A stretch of DNA of 64,000 nt. It comes from SLJN01 sp964505385 (GTDB taxonomy: Bacteria; Bacteroidota; Rhodothermia; Balneolales; Natronogracilivirgulaceae). Location: contig CAZDIA010000003.1 in the NCBI GenBank assembly GCA_964505385.1, positions 62,001 through 126,000 of the forward strand, given 5' to 3'. Positions 8,493-16,686 of the stretch are shown here, piece after piece (positions within the stretch are counted from its first letter, which is position 1; each line of letters starts with the position of its first letter). Both the position numbers and the translations under genes were made by a program. The notes under the pieces are model-generated. The model was given only the letters and a program-made list of their open reading frames with translations. It was not told where the DNA came from and searched no databases.

Positions 8493-9563
8493 ATGAAAAA
8501 AACTAATTCCGGAGACTGGACCGCGTCTGCCGGGCGGCGCTCTTTTTTAAAAAAAATGCTTGCCGGTGCCGCGGGTTTTAGTCTGCTCGGGTCGAAAAGG
8601 AAATCCGGACACACCAAAGGTGGCGTTGAAGATCCGGATTTCACCTTCTTGCATCTAACTGACACGCACGTTCGCAGAGCACGTAAAGGACATATCGGTT
8701 ATCAGACATGCATCGATCACGTGCAGCAATTAGATACCAGACCTGACTTTGTTTTAATGGGCGGCGATGGCCCTTTTGATGGATTATACACCGAAAAGGC
8801 GGAATTCGAAGATCAGATTTATTTATATAAAACCATTTCTGACCGCCTTGATATGCCGTGGTACCACTGCATAGGAAATCATGACGTTCTGGGTTGGAAT
8901 GCCAGGCGTAAGGTCGATATTGATGATCCGGACATCGGCAAAAAGATGATCATGGACCGGCTTGGTATGGATAAAAAATACTATAGCTTCGATCACGGTG
9001 GCTGGCATTTCGTCGTACTCGATTCGATTTACCCGGTAGAAACCGACCACGGCCCTTCTTATGAAGCGCGCTTCGGTGAAGAACAACTCGAATGGCTACG
9101 CTGGGACCTTGGAGCTCATCACGATAAACCGACTGTGCTGGTAACTCATATTGCTGCCTTCTGCAATATCGGACAGATTGAAGGTGACCAGGAAATGAAA
9201 GCTATGCACGGCCGCGTTTGCCAGGACAATCGTGAGTTTCGTGAAATCCTTGAGCGTCATAATGTAAAAGCTGTCCTGCAAGGTCACATGCATATTGTTG
9301 AGGATTTTTATTACAATGGTATCTGGTACATTACCAGTCAGTCGGTTTCGGCGGCGTGGTGGGGCGGCAATTGGCGCGGTCACAAGCCGGGATATACTGT
9401 ACTAAGCGTTAAAGATGATCAACTTTACTGGCACCGGGAAGAGTTTGAATGGGAGCATCATCTCGAACCTGAAGATGATCTGGAACGCGAAAATATTGAA
9501 GAGCGGGAGGCATTTCTCGAAGAGCAGGAGCGCCTGCGCGAAAAAGAGATTTCAGGGAGGTAA
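8493..9563 (+). CDS. Tat-exported calcineurin-like metallophosphoesterase
   Basis: A 356-residue protein. The N-terminus has a twin-arginine signal (GRRSFLKK at residues 14-21, then a hydrophobic AGAAGFSLLG), so folded export through Tat is likely. All metal-binding motifs of the calcineurin-like fold are present: DTH (Asp57, His59), GGD (Asp92), GNHD (129-131 area), a His in VLVTHIAAF and GHMH. The tail (residues about 325-356) is a highly charged Glu/Arg helix. The substrate cannot be predicted; relatives hydrolyse phosphoesters or cyclic nucleotides. A strong terminator follows. Confidence 0.9.
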   Translation: MKKTNSGDWTASAGRRSFLKKMLAGAAGFSLLGSKRKSGHTKGGVEDPDFTFLHLTDTHVRRARKGHIGYQTCIDHVQQLDTRPDFVLMGGDGPFDGLYTEKAEFEDQIYLYKTISDRLDMPWYHCIGNHDVLGWNARRKVDIDDPDIGKKMIMDRLGMDKKYYSFDHGGWHFVVLDSIYPVETDHGPSYEARFGEEQLEWLRWDLGAHHDKPTVLVTHIAAFCNIGQIEGDQEMKAMHGRVCQDNREFREILERHNVKAVLQGHMHIVEDFYYNGIWYITSQSVSAAWWGGNWRGHKPGYTVLSVKDDQLYWHREEFEWEHHLEPEDDLERENIEEREAFLEEQERLREKEISGR

Positions 9564-9577
9564 ATTCCAGCTATTTT

Positions 9578-9620
9578 GAAACCTGACAGATGTTGCTATC
9601 TGTCAGGTTTCTCCAATTTT
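9578..9620. terminator. Strong bidirectional intrinsic terminator
   Basis: GAAACCTGACAGAT (9578-9591) and ATCTGTCAGGTTTC (9598-9611) form a perfect 14-bp stem with a 6-nt loop, followed by TCCAATTTTTTC. It sits between the convergent phosphoesterase and acidic lipoprotein genes; the opposite strand also has a T-rich flank. Confidence 0.85.
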
Positions 9621-9630
9621 TTCAGTATTT

Positions 9631-10254
9631 CTAATGTGCCATTGAAAGTACATCGCTCATGTCCATCTCGGCACGAAATCGTGGCTCACCATGGCGTTCG
9701 AGATAGTATATAAACTTCTGTGCTTCGAGATCTACCTGCATCATCCATTCATTAGTCTCAGCTTCCGGCAGCATTTCAGCTGTTACTTCATCTGCTGGAA
9801 AGTATTGGCGGTATGCATCGCCTTCATCACTGGCATAGCCGCCATAACCATGAGCATCATCTTCGCCGAGATCTTCTTCATCACGCTCATCTCCGAGGTG
9901 ATCATGATAGAGATGCAATCCCTCATCTCGCATTGAAACCACCCAGGTACCGTGCCATGTTTCCCCGTCATCGCGATACAGATCGATTTTAACTTCATCT
10001 TCTTCACAGGAAGAAATATGGACTCTCAGGCCGGTACCTACCAGGTCGTGATCCTCAGCATCTTCCGGATCGGGGTAGGTTGCTTCACCGGTTAGTTCTA
10101 CATCGCACAAACTTACCAGATTATTTAAGAATGATTGATGAATATCGACATCATCTACCGGATCGACCTCGGGAGGCTGCTCTTCTGTTTCGCCACATTT
10201 TACCAGCAAAAGAGCTACCATTAAAAAAAACGATAATTGCCAAAGATGTTTCAT
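9631..10254 (-). CDS. Acidic lipoprotein of unknown function
   Basis: A 207-residue protein with a lipoprotein signal (MKHLWQLSFFLMVALLLVKC, Cys20). The mature part is strongly acidic and rich in Asp, Glu and His (DLYRDDGETWHGTWVVSMRDEG, HLYHDHLGDERDEEDLGEDDAHGYGG), with two more Cys in LVSLCDVEL and ISSCEEDE that might form a disulfide. I recognise no domain. Acidic surfaces are common in marine or salt-adapted bacteria. It is a single gene ending at the strong terminator. Confidence 0.75.
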   Translation of the reverse strand: MKHLWQLSFFLMVALLLVKCGETEEQPPEVDPVDDVDIHQSFLNNLVSLCDVELTGEATYPDPEDAEDHDLVGTGLRVHISSCEEDEVKIDLYRDDGETWHGTWVVSMRDEGLHLYHDHLGDERDEEDLGEDDAHGYGGYASDEGDAYRQYFPADEVTAEMLPEAETNEWMMQVDLEAQKFIYYLERHGEPRFRAEMDMSDVLSMAH

Positions 10255-10449
10255 TCTGCTATTCGTTTTGGTTATTGATTGTTCATTACGGATAATATAC
10301 TATTTCAGCCCGAATTGTAAAGTGATTGTTTTAATCCGTTTGTGAGTCATTGGATTAGAAAGTTCTCAACAGGTACGTTAAAAAATCGTTTCATACCAGA
10401 GAGCTTTCAATTTTGTTATTTACTGCAAAACTCAATACAAAAATCTGCC

Positions 10450-11223
10450 ATGTTAGCTACCCGAATTATTCCCTGCCTCGATATCAAAGACGGCCGTACC
10501 GTAAAGGGCGTAAACTTTGTGGGTCTGCGTGATGCCGGTGATCCGGTTGAACTAGCCGCACGTTATTCAAATGAAGGCGCCGATGAACTGGTTTTTCTCG
10601 ACATCACCGCTACTAACCAAAAACGCAAAACGCTTATTGAACTGGTCAGCCGCATAGCTGAAACCATTAGTATTCCTTTTACAGTAGGTGGTGGCATTAA
10701 AGAAGTGGATGAAATTGCAGATCTTCTTAAAGCCGGTGCGGACAAAGTTTCGCTGAACAGCAGTATCGTCCGCGATCCCGACCTGATAAGCAGGGCAGCC
10801 GCCCGCTTTGGTTCTCAGTGCATCGTTGCCGCAATTGACGCCCGCCGGACAGGTGATCACTGGAATGTCTTTACCCACGCCGGCACAAAAGATACCGGGA
10901 TGGATGCTATAGAATGGTGCCGCGAGGTTGAGCAGCGCGGGGCCGGCGAGATCATGCTTACCAGCATGGATGCTGATGGCACAAAAGATGGTTTCGACAA
11001 TGAATTGCTTCAAATCGTTTCTTCCAATGTATCCATTCCTGTCATAGCAAGTGGCGGAGCTGGTTCCACGGATCACTGCATTGATGCCGTTAAGCTGGGC
11101 AACGCTGATGCCGTACTGGCTGCAAGCATTTTTCACTTCAGGGAAATAGAAATTCAGGATTTAAAGAAAGAAATGGCCGATAATAATATTTCTGTTCGTT
11201 TAAGTGAGAGTGAGTTTGATTAA
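10450..11223 (+). CDS. hisF: Imidazole glycerol phosphate synthase cyclase subunit HisF
   Basis: 257 residues from ATG 10450 (MLATRIIPCLDIKDGRTVKG); the frame is open 36 codons upstream, but HisF proteins begin here. HisF is the (beta/alpha)8 barrel that uses ammonia from HisH to convert PRFAR to IGP and AICAR. The catalytic Asp pair is seen in CLDIKDG and AAIDARR; phosphate-binding loops GGGI and ASGGAGS are present. It lies upstream of the hisG leader instead of after hisA as in the usual hisGDCBHAFI order, separated from hisG by 371 bp, so it is probably transcribed separately. Confidence 0.96.
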   Translation: MLATRIIPCLDIKDGRTVKGVNFVGLRDAGDPVELAARYSNEGADELVFLDITATNQKRKTLIELVSRIAETISIPFTVGGGIKEVDEIADLLKAGADKVSLNSSIVRDPDLISRAAARFGSQCIVAAIDARRTGDHWNVFTHAGTKDTGMDAIEWCREVEQRGAGEIMLTSMDADGTKDGFDNELLQIVSSNVSIPVIASGGAGSTDHCIDAVKLGNADAVLAASIFHFREIEIQDLKKEMADNNISVRLSESEFD

Positions 11224-11450
11224 GTTTTTCGGAATGTGTCCCGCGCCTGATTTGTAATTAGTGGTGGCCATTCTTATATCTTAATTCACACCTTTGAAAA
11301 TATAGCAGGTTAGGCTCTCACATTTTCAAAAACAGCTGATTCTTCTGAGAATAACTCAGTGATAAACATCCCGATTTTTTAATATAATATCTGAATTCTT
11401 CTCAACTCTGCATTTTAATTGAGACAAGTATTTTGTACCTTTTAAAGATT

Positions 11451-11534
11451 ATGTTTATAGCTCAATACAAACATATTATCCTTCTGGTGATACCACCCCA
11501 CCATAGCGGCCATCACCACCCTGTTTTAGGGTGA
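11451..11534 (+). CDS. hisL: His-rich leader peptide upstream of hisG
   Basis: A short open reading frame of 27 codons from ATG 11451 to TGA 11532-11534. The peptide starts MFIAQYKHIILLVIPP and continues HHSGHHHPVLG: six His codons, five of them within seven positions, ending 60 bp before hisG. Histidine codon clusters in a short ORF just upstream of the first his gene are the hallmark of attenuation control by ribosome stalling. The start is preceded by TACCTTTT at 11436, a partial match to the Bacteroidota -7 element. Its identity rests on codon content and position, as such peptides have no sequence family. Confidence 0.7.
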   Translation: MFIAQYKHIILLVIPPHHSGHHHPVLG

Positions 11535-11547
11535 TGAACTATTTTTG
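11511..11547 (+). terminator. Putative his attenuator hairpin
   Basis: CATCACC (11511-11517) can pair with GGTGATG (11530-11536), or CACCCT (11517-11522) with AGGGTG (11528-11533), followed by AACTATTTTTGC with five T at 11542-11546. The left arm is made of the His-codon cluster itself. An upstream GGTGAT at 11486-11491 can pair with ATCACC at 11512-11517 and so compete with the terminator stem. The 5-nt space before the T-run is longer than in strong terminators. Confidence 0.5.
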
Positions 11548-11594
11548 CTTTTCTACGGCTTACTACATTTTACTAACCAAAAATCTTTTATCTC

Positions 11595-12464
11595 GTGAAT
11601 AACGGAGACTCTTTACGAATTGCCGTCCAAAAAAAAGGACGCCTTTCAGAAAACACTATTGACCTTCTTGAAAATATCGGACTTCGATTTGACGGATACC
11701 GTAACCGTCTTATGGTACCCATTAAAAATTATAATGTTGAATTACTGCTCATCCGCGATGATGACATCCCTGAATATGTACAGGATGGCGTTTGCGAACT
11801 CGGCTTTGTGGGAGCTAACGTTACTGAGGAGAAGCAGGCTAATGTCAATGTGGTTCGCGAACTCGATTACGGAGCCTGTCGATTGTCCATTGCCGTACCC
11901 AAAAACGGCGACATCAAATCAGTTGCACAACTCAACAACAAAAGAATAGCTACCAGTTATCCGGTTCTTACTCAAAAATATTTTGATGAAAAAAATATCG
12001 ATGTAAATATCATCGAAATTTCCGGTGCAGTGGAGATCGCTCCTACGCTTGAGGTTGCCGATGCAGTCTGCGATTTGGTATCCTCCGGTGGCACTCTGAA
12101 AGCTAACGGACTGGTAGAGCTTGAGCAGATTTTCCATTCCGAGTGCCAGCTTATTCAAACTGCCAAACCTATTGATCCGCAAAAGCAGGAATTAATCAAT
12201 AAGTTTCTGCTTCGGATTGAAGGACGGCAGAAAGCTGAGCGCAGCCGATATATTATGATGAATGCTCCTAAAGATTCTCTTGAGGAAATTAGCTCCATAA
12301 TCCCCTCCCTTAACAGCCCTACGGTTCTTCCACTGGCAGATGAAGAGATGATCGCAATCCACTCAGTTATTCCTCTGGAAGAATTCTGGGAAGTGATGGA
12401 GCAACTTAAACAAGCCGGTGCTACCGGTATTGTCGTAATGCCCATTGAAAATATGATTGCCTGA
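11595..12464 (+). CDS. hisG: ATP phosphoribosyltransferase HisG (long form)
   Basis: 289 residues, beginning with GTG at 11595 (codes for MNNGDSLRIAVQKKGRLSE). HisG joins ATP and PRPP in the first step of histidine synthesis and is inhibited by histidine. LRIAVQKKGRL and the PRPP-loop region DLVSSGGTLKANGL mark the catalytic domains. The length and the C-terminal about 75 residues (MMNAPKDSLEEISSIIPSLN ... GATGIVVMPIENMI) show the long, self-sufficient form with the regulatory ACT-like domain, so no HisZ is needed. The TGA stop overlaps the hisD ATG (TGATG). Confidence 0.96.
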   Translation: MNNGDSLRIAVQKKGRLSENTIDLLENIGLRFDGYRNRLMVPIKNYNVELLLIRDDDIPEYVQDGVCELGFVGANVTEEKQANVNVVRELDYGACRLSIAVPKNGDIKSVAQLNNKRIATSYPVLTQKYFDEKNIDVNIIEISGAVEIAPTLEVADAVCDLVSSGGTLKANGLVELEQIFHSECQLIQTAKPIDPQKQELINKFLLRIEGRQKAERSRYIMMNAPKDSLEEISSIIPSLNSPTVLPLADEEMIAIHSVIPLEEFWEVMEQLKQAGATGIVVMPIENMIA

Positions 12465-13759
12465 TGAAAACATATCTTTTCCGGGATTTATCCGAAACTA
12501 AGTTGAATGAACTGGTCAAACGGCCCTCAATCGATATTGCCGCGGTAATCGATCAAATCACTCCGATCATCGATGAGGTAAAATCTCAAGGCGACCAGGC
12601 GCTTCTGAAGTATACTGAACAATTTGATGGAGTCCGGCCGGATCCCGTTTGCAGGGAAGTAAAATCACCTGATAAACTCGATCTGCCCGAGAATGTTACC
12701 TCTGCTTTTGATACCGCATATGACAATATCTTTAAGTTCCATAAAGCACAATACCCTGCGCCGCTGAAAACTGAAACCATGCCGGGCGTAGTCTGTCACC
12801 GTATCCCGCGTGCCATTGAACGGGTCGGTTTATATATCCCCGGCGGTACGGCAGTATTGCCTTCCACTACTCTCATGCTCGGAACGCCGGCGCAAATAGC
12901 CGGCTGCAAAGAAATTATCATTGCTACACCACCAGCGCCTGATGGCACTATACCCCCCGAGGTTGAGTATGCCGCTCATAAAACCGGAGCGACACAAATT
13001 CTTTTGGCTGGTGGCGCCCAGGCAATAGCAGCCATGGCTTACGGTACTGAAAGTGTAGGTAAAGTGGATAAAATTTTCGGACCGGGAAACCAGTTTGTCA
13101 CCGCAGCCAAGATGATGCTGCTCAACAGCGATGCAATGATCGGAATTGATATGCCGGCAGGGCCTTCCGAAGTGTTGGTGATAGCTGATGAAACCGCTGA
13201 TCCGGCTTTCGTCGCTTCTGATTTACTCTCCCAGGCTGAACACGGCACCGATAGTCAGGTTGTGCTGGTCGGCATAGGCAATTTTGATTACCAGGCTCTC
13301 CAACAACAGATTGATTCACAGCTATCCGTTCTTCCCCGTAAAGAAGTAGCTGCCAAAGCATTGCAGGAGAGTTTGATCATCCGTACAGACTCCGCGGATG
13401 AAGCCATTTCCTTTTCAAATAGCTACGCACCCGAGCACCTGATTATAATCACGGAAAATTCAGAAGAGTTGTGTAATCAGGTGACCAACGCCGGCTCTGT
13501 TTTTATTGGGCCGTGGACCCCCGAAAGTGTGGGGGATTATGCATCCGGAACCAATCACACCCTGCCCACTTACGGCTATGCAAGGATGTTCAGTGGGGTA
13601 TCTCTGCTCGATTTTTTCAAGTTCATCACCACGCAGGAACTCACTCAGGAAGGGTTAAAATCCATTGCACCGGCGGTTACCACTATGGCTGAAGTTGAAG
13701 AACTTGAAGCACATAAGCGTGCGGTTACGATCCGGCTTGATTCCATGAACAACAGCTAA
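12464..13759 (+). CDS. hisD: Histidinol dehydrogenase HisD
   Basis: 431 residues, the usual family length. HisD oxidises L-histidinol to L-histidine in two NAD-dependent steps with a bound zinc. Family motifs are IPRAIERVGLYIPGGTAVLPS, KVDKIFGPGNQFVTAAK, GPSEVLVIADE and SDLLSQAEHG (zinc-ligand His), and YAPEHLIIITE. The start codon shares one base with the hisG stop, pointing to translational coupling inside the operon; hisC follows 37 bp downstream. Confidence 0.97.
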   Translation: MKTYLFRDLSETKLNELVKRPSIDIAAVIDQITPIIDEVKSQGDQALLKYTEQFDGVRPDPVCREVKSPDKLDLPENVTSAFDTAYDNIFKFHKAQYPAPLKTETMPGVVCHRIPRAIERVGLYIPGGTAVLPSTTLMLGTPAQIAGCKEIIIATPPAPDGTIPPEVEYAAHKTGATQILLAGGAQAIAAMAYGTESVGKVDKIFGPGNQFVTAAKMMLLNSDAMIGIDMPAGPSEVLVIADETADPAFVASDLLSQAEHGTDSQVVLVGIGNFDYQALQQQIDSQLSVLPRKEVAAKALQESLIIRTDSADEAISFSNSYAPEHLIIITENSEELCNQVTNAGSVFIGPWTPESVGDYASGTNHTLPTYGYARMFSGVSLLDFFKFITTQELTQEGLKSIAPAVTTMAEVEELEAHKRAVTIRLDSMNNS

Positions 13760-13796
13760 AACAATCTGATTACATTTCATTTGAAATTTTTATTTC

Positions 13797-14870
13797 ATGC
13801 CTTCATCTGATTTTAGCATCACTCAATTGATCCGCCCGAACATCCGGAACCTGAAACCGTACCGCAGCGCGCGCGACGATTTTAGTGAAGGTATCCTGCT
13901 GGACGCCAATGAAAACAGCCTGGGATCGGTAATACCCTCACAGCTGAATTTAAACCGGTATCCTGATCCGGTTCAGGATCGCGTACGTGCCGCCTGGGCT
14001 GATTTTCGGGGCATCCGGAAGGATCAAATATTCCTTGGAGTGGGCAGCGATGAACCTATTGATCTTCTTATTCGGATGACCTGCCGCCCTGCCGTTGATA
14101 ATATTTTGATCACCCCGCCAACTTATGGAATGTATAAAGTGGCAGCCGATGTCAATGAAATTCAGGTAAAGGAAACCCGGTTGAATGAACAGTTTCAACC
14201 CGTGCCGGAGGAAATTTTAAACAATACTGATAAAAATACCCGGATCATTTTTCTTTGTTCACCCAATAACCCTACCGGGAATCTGCTTGATGCCAATGCC
14301 GTAACCTCCATTCTCAACCGGTTTGACGGGCTGGTTGTAGTTGATGAAGCTTATATTGACTTCAGCTCATCTCCCGGTTGGAGCGGCAATATTGACCAGT
14401 ATCCGAATCTGGTCGTTTTGCAAACCTTATCAAAGGCATTTGGTATGGCCGGTGTCCGAATTGGTGCTGCTATGGCCAATAAAGAACTTATATCCTTTAT
14501 GCTTCGGATGAAGGCTCCATATAATATCAACAAACTAACGGCTAACGCTGCGCTTGAGGCCTTAGAAAATCACAAAAAAATGCAGGGATTTGCAGAAAAA
14601 CTTCTTGCTGAACGCAAGCGCCTCGAGCGGACTTTGCAGCAAAATCCGCTTGTTAGCTCTATTCGCCCGAGTGATGCTAACTTTTTGCTTGTTCATTTTA
14701 CAAATGCATATTCCGTGTATCAAAAACTGGCGGCAAGGGGCGTTATAGTAAGATATCGGGGAGATCAACCGGGATGCGAGGAGGGATTACGCATAACCGT
14801 CGGCTCTCCGCAGGAAAATGACCAACTGATCACGGAACTAAATCACCTGGCAGATGAAAATTTGGATTGA
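13797..14870 (+). CDS. hisC: Histidinol-phosphate aminotransferase HisC
   Basis: 357 residues, class I/II PLP-dependent aminotransferase that converts imidazole-acetol phosphate to histidinol phosphate. Seen in the sequence: LDANENSLG at the start of the fold, the CSPNNPTGN motif, VVDEAYIDF, and the Schiff-base Lys213 in QTLSKAFGMAG; the phosphate-binding Arg is in RGVIVRYRGDQPG. Its last 17 bp overlap the start of hisB, a tight coupling. ATG 13797 gives the usual N-terminus (LIRPNIRNLKPYRSARDDF). Confidence 0.96.
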   Translation: MPSSDFSITQLIRPNIRNLKPYRSARDDFSEGILLDANENSLGSVIPSQLNLNRYPDPVQDRVRAAWADFRGIRKDQIFLGVGSDEPIDLLIRMTCRPAVDNILITPPTYGMYKVAADVNEIQVKETRLNEQFQPVPEEILNNTDKNTRIIFLCSPNNPTGNLLDANAVTSILNRFDGLVVVDEAYIDFSSSPGWSGNIDQYPNLVVLQTLSKAFGMAGVRIGAAMANKELISFMLRMKAPYNINKLTANAALEALENHKKMQGFAEKLLAERKRLERTLQQNPLVSSIRPSDANFLLVHFTNAYSVYQKLAARGVIVRYRGDQPGCEEGLRITVGSPQENDQLITELNHLADENLD

Positions 14871-15747
14871 TCCATCCACACTAAAACCAAGTGTATCCAG
14901 CTATATACTGCCGAAAAACGCTGTACACTCGTTTATACGCCTTATTGAAAGCGGATACCAGCTTGCGCTTCGCAAAAATGCGCTAAATGATCTTCAGTCA
15001 ATTCTGTTAAGACAAGAAGGGATTGAAATGGGTTCTTTTTCGGAAAATGATGCTGATGCCGTAATACGCAAGGATACCAATGGAGATTTTATTTACGAAT
15101 TTGAAGGAACTCATATTAAAAAACTTGCCTCATTAAGTGAAGTTGCTGATTTCATCACCCTGAACAATCGGTTTTCTGAAATAAAACGAGCAACCTCCGA
15201 AACCGATATCTCGGTACAACTAAATATCGACGGTGAGGGCAAAAGCAATATTTCGACCGGTCTTGACTTCTTTGATCATATGCTGGATCAAATTTCCAAA
15301 CACGGTTATTTTGATTTAAACCTGACCTGTAAAGGTGATCTGCATGTTGATGAGCACCATACCATTGAAGATACTGCACTGGCGCTCGGCGAGGCATTTG
15401 TAAAAGCATTGGGTAATAAACGTGGCATAGAGCGCTACGGTTTTGTTGTCCCTATGGATGAGTCGGAAGCTGCGGTGAGCATTGACCTCTCCGGCCGGCC
15501 TTATCTCGAATTTGAAGCGGAGTTTAAGCGGGAATTTGTCGGTGATTTCCCAACCGAAATGGTACAACATTTTTTCCATTCCTTTGCGACCGTATTGAAG
15601 GCAACCATTCATATGCGTGTATACGGGGATAATGATCACCACAAAATAGAAGCGTTATTTAAATCTCTTGCCCGGGTCTTGCGTCATTCCTGTGACCGGA
15701 ATGAGCGTTATATGAATATTCTGCCAAGTTCAAAGGGCTCTTTATGA
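14854..15747 (+). CDS. hisB: HisB: imidazoleglycerol-phosphate dehydratase with degenerate N-terminal HAD-like domain
   Basis: 297 residues. From about residue 107 to the end it is a clear IGP dehydratase (GLDFFDHMLDQISKHG, DEHHTIEDTALALGEA, DNDHHKIEALFKSLARVL, LPSSKGSL) with all metal-binding His clusters. Residues 1-100 are extra compared with monofunctional HisB (about 195 aa) and shorter than the about 165-residue phosphatase half of E. coli HisB. The start (MKIWIDPSTL ... HSFIRLIESGYQLALR) lines up with E. coli FIDRDGTL ... PELLKLQKAGYKLVMIT, but the catalytic DxDGT is DPSTL. So the dehydratase should work while the phosphatase part looks inactive. Overlaps hisC by 17 bp and hisH by 4 bp. 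Confidence 0.93.
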   Translation: MKIWIDPSTLKPSVSSYILPKNAVHSFIRLIESGYQLALRKNALNDLQSILLRQEGIEMGSFSENDADAVIRKDTNGDFIYEFEGTHIKKLASLSEVADFITLNNRFSEIKRATSETDISVQLNIDGEGKSNISTGLDFFDHMLDQISKHGYFDLNLTCKGDLHVDEHHTIEDTALALGEAFVKALGNKRGIERYGFVVPMDESEAAVSIDLSGRPYLEFEAEFKREFVGDFPTEMVQHFFHSFATVLKATIHMRVYGDNDHHKIEALFKSLARVLRHSCDRNERYMNILPSSKGSL

Positions 15748-16349
15748 TCGGCATAATTGATTATAAAGCCGGAAATATCGCGTCTGTCAGGAATGCCCTG
15801 AACCGTTTGAATGTGGATAGTTTTGTATCGGCTGAATCCGAACAACTTTCCAAAGCTGATGGAATTATTTTCCCCGGAGTCGGCCACGCCGAATCGGCTA
15901 TGACTGCTTTGCAGGAAGTTGGTATGGATCAGTTTCTCCGGCATACTGAACTACCTGTCCTTGGAATTTGCCTTGGGATGCAGCTATTGTACACAAGCAC
16001 AGAAGAAAGCAAAAATGCCTGCCTGGGTATCATCGAGGGGCGCCTGAAGAAGTTTGATTCTAAAATCAGTAAAGTGCCCCATATGGGTTGGAATATTGTA
16101 AGTCTAAAGTCGGACCATCCATTACTACAGGATCTTGATGATAACCCCTGGTTTTATTTTGTTCATAGTTATTATGCACCGGTTACATCATACACTATAG
16201 GTGAATGCGAATATCAAAGGCGTTTTAGTGCCATAACCGCAAAAGACAATTTCCTGGGCGTGCAATTTCATCCGGAAAAATCAGGGAGTGCAGGCAGCAA
16301 AATTTTGTATAATTTTATAGAGATGGTCAGTAAGCACAAACAAATCTAA
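15744..16349 (+). CDS. hisH: Imidazole glycerol phosphate synthase glutaminase subunit HisH
   Basis: 201 residues, class I glutamine amidotransferase that supplies ammonia to HisF. The triad is Cys76 (GICLGMQLLY), His176 and Glu178 (VQFHPEKS); the oxyanion region FPGVGHAESAM is also present. It starts in an ATGA overlap with the hisB stop. The usual next gene, hisA, is separated by a 337-bp stretch with decayed repeats, so the operon may have been opened by repeat insertion. Confidence 0.96.
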   Translation: MIGIIDYKAGNIASVRNALNRLNVDSFVSAESEQLSKADGIIFPGVGHAESAMTALQEVGMDQFLRHTELPVLGICLGMQLLYTSTEESKNACLGIIEGRLKKFDSKISKVPHMGWNIVSLKSDHPLLQDLDDNPWFYFVHSYYAPVTSYTIGECEYQRRFSAITAKDNFLGVQFHPEKSGSAGSKILYNFIEMVSKHKQI

Positions 16350-16350
16350 A

Positions 16351-16380
16351 AAGTGCCTTTTATAAAATTCAAAGTGAACC
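16351..16380 (+). repeat. Fragment of the palindromic repeat family (left end only)
   Basis: AAGTGCCTTTTATAAAATTC at 16351-16370, continuing AAAGTGAACC, matches the left end of the copy at 29703 (AGTGCCTTTTAGAAAACTCA). The rest of the element is missing. Confidence 0.5.
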
Positions 16381-16482
16381 AACCTGGATAAACCGGAAGC
16401 TCCAATTATCAAATAGTATTCAATACCTAATCAACTAATTTCCAAACTTTTAACGATTTTTTTAGTTTAAAATATTGATTAA

Positions 16483-16600
16483 CCCGAATGGGTTCGGGAC
16501 AAATTTTGTATTGGAAAAGCCCTAATCAAGCAGCAAGGCTCCTTTTTGATCTTTGAATATTGAAAATTGGAAATTATCCCGAAATTGTCCGGGACAAGTT
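16483..16600. repeat. Two CCCGAA...TTCGGGAC small palindromes in the hisH-hisA gap
   Basis: In the 337-bp gap between hisH and hisA, CCCGAATGGGTTCGGG (16483-16498) is a perfect 6-bp hairpin followed by ACAAATTTTG, and TCCCGAAATTGTCCGGGA (16577-16594) is a related unit followed by CAAGTTTTGAG. The flanks are AT-rich with repeated GAATATTGAAAATTGGAAATT-like text. A sister unit occurs at 41927-41944. I see no gene in the gap. Confidence 0.55.
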
Positions 16601-16686
16601 TTGAGATTTGTTGTTTGATATTTGGTCATTTTTTAGAGTGTTTCTTGGTAATTTTAAGCCACTAAATAATATTTAATCGATCTTGA

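Noticed and set aside
10567..11136. A 189-codon frame opposite hisF
   Set aside because: Fully antisense to hisF; no support from motifs.
14854..15747. A later start for hisB that would remove the N-terminal 100 residues
   Set aside because: The extra region is open, overlaps hisC tightly and resembles the HisB phosphatase half in outline, so it is probably translated.
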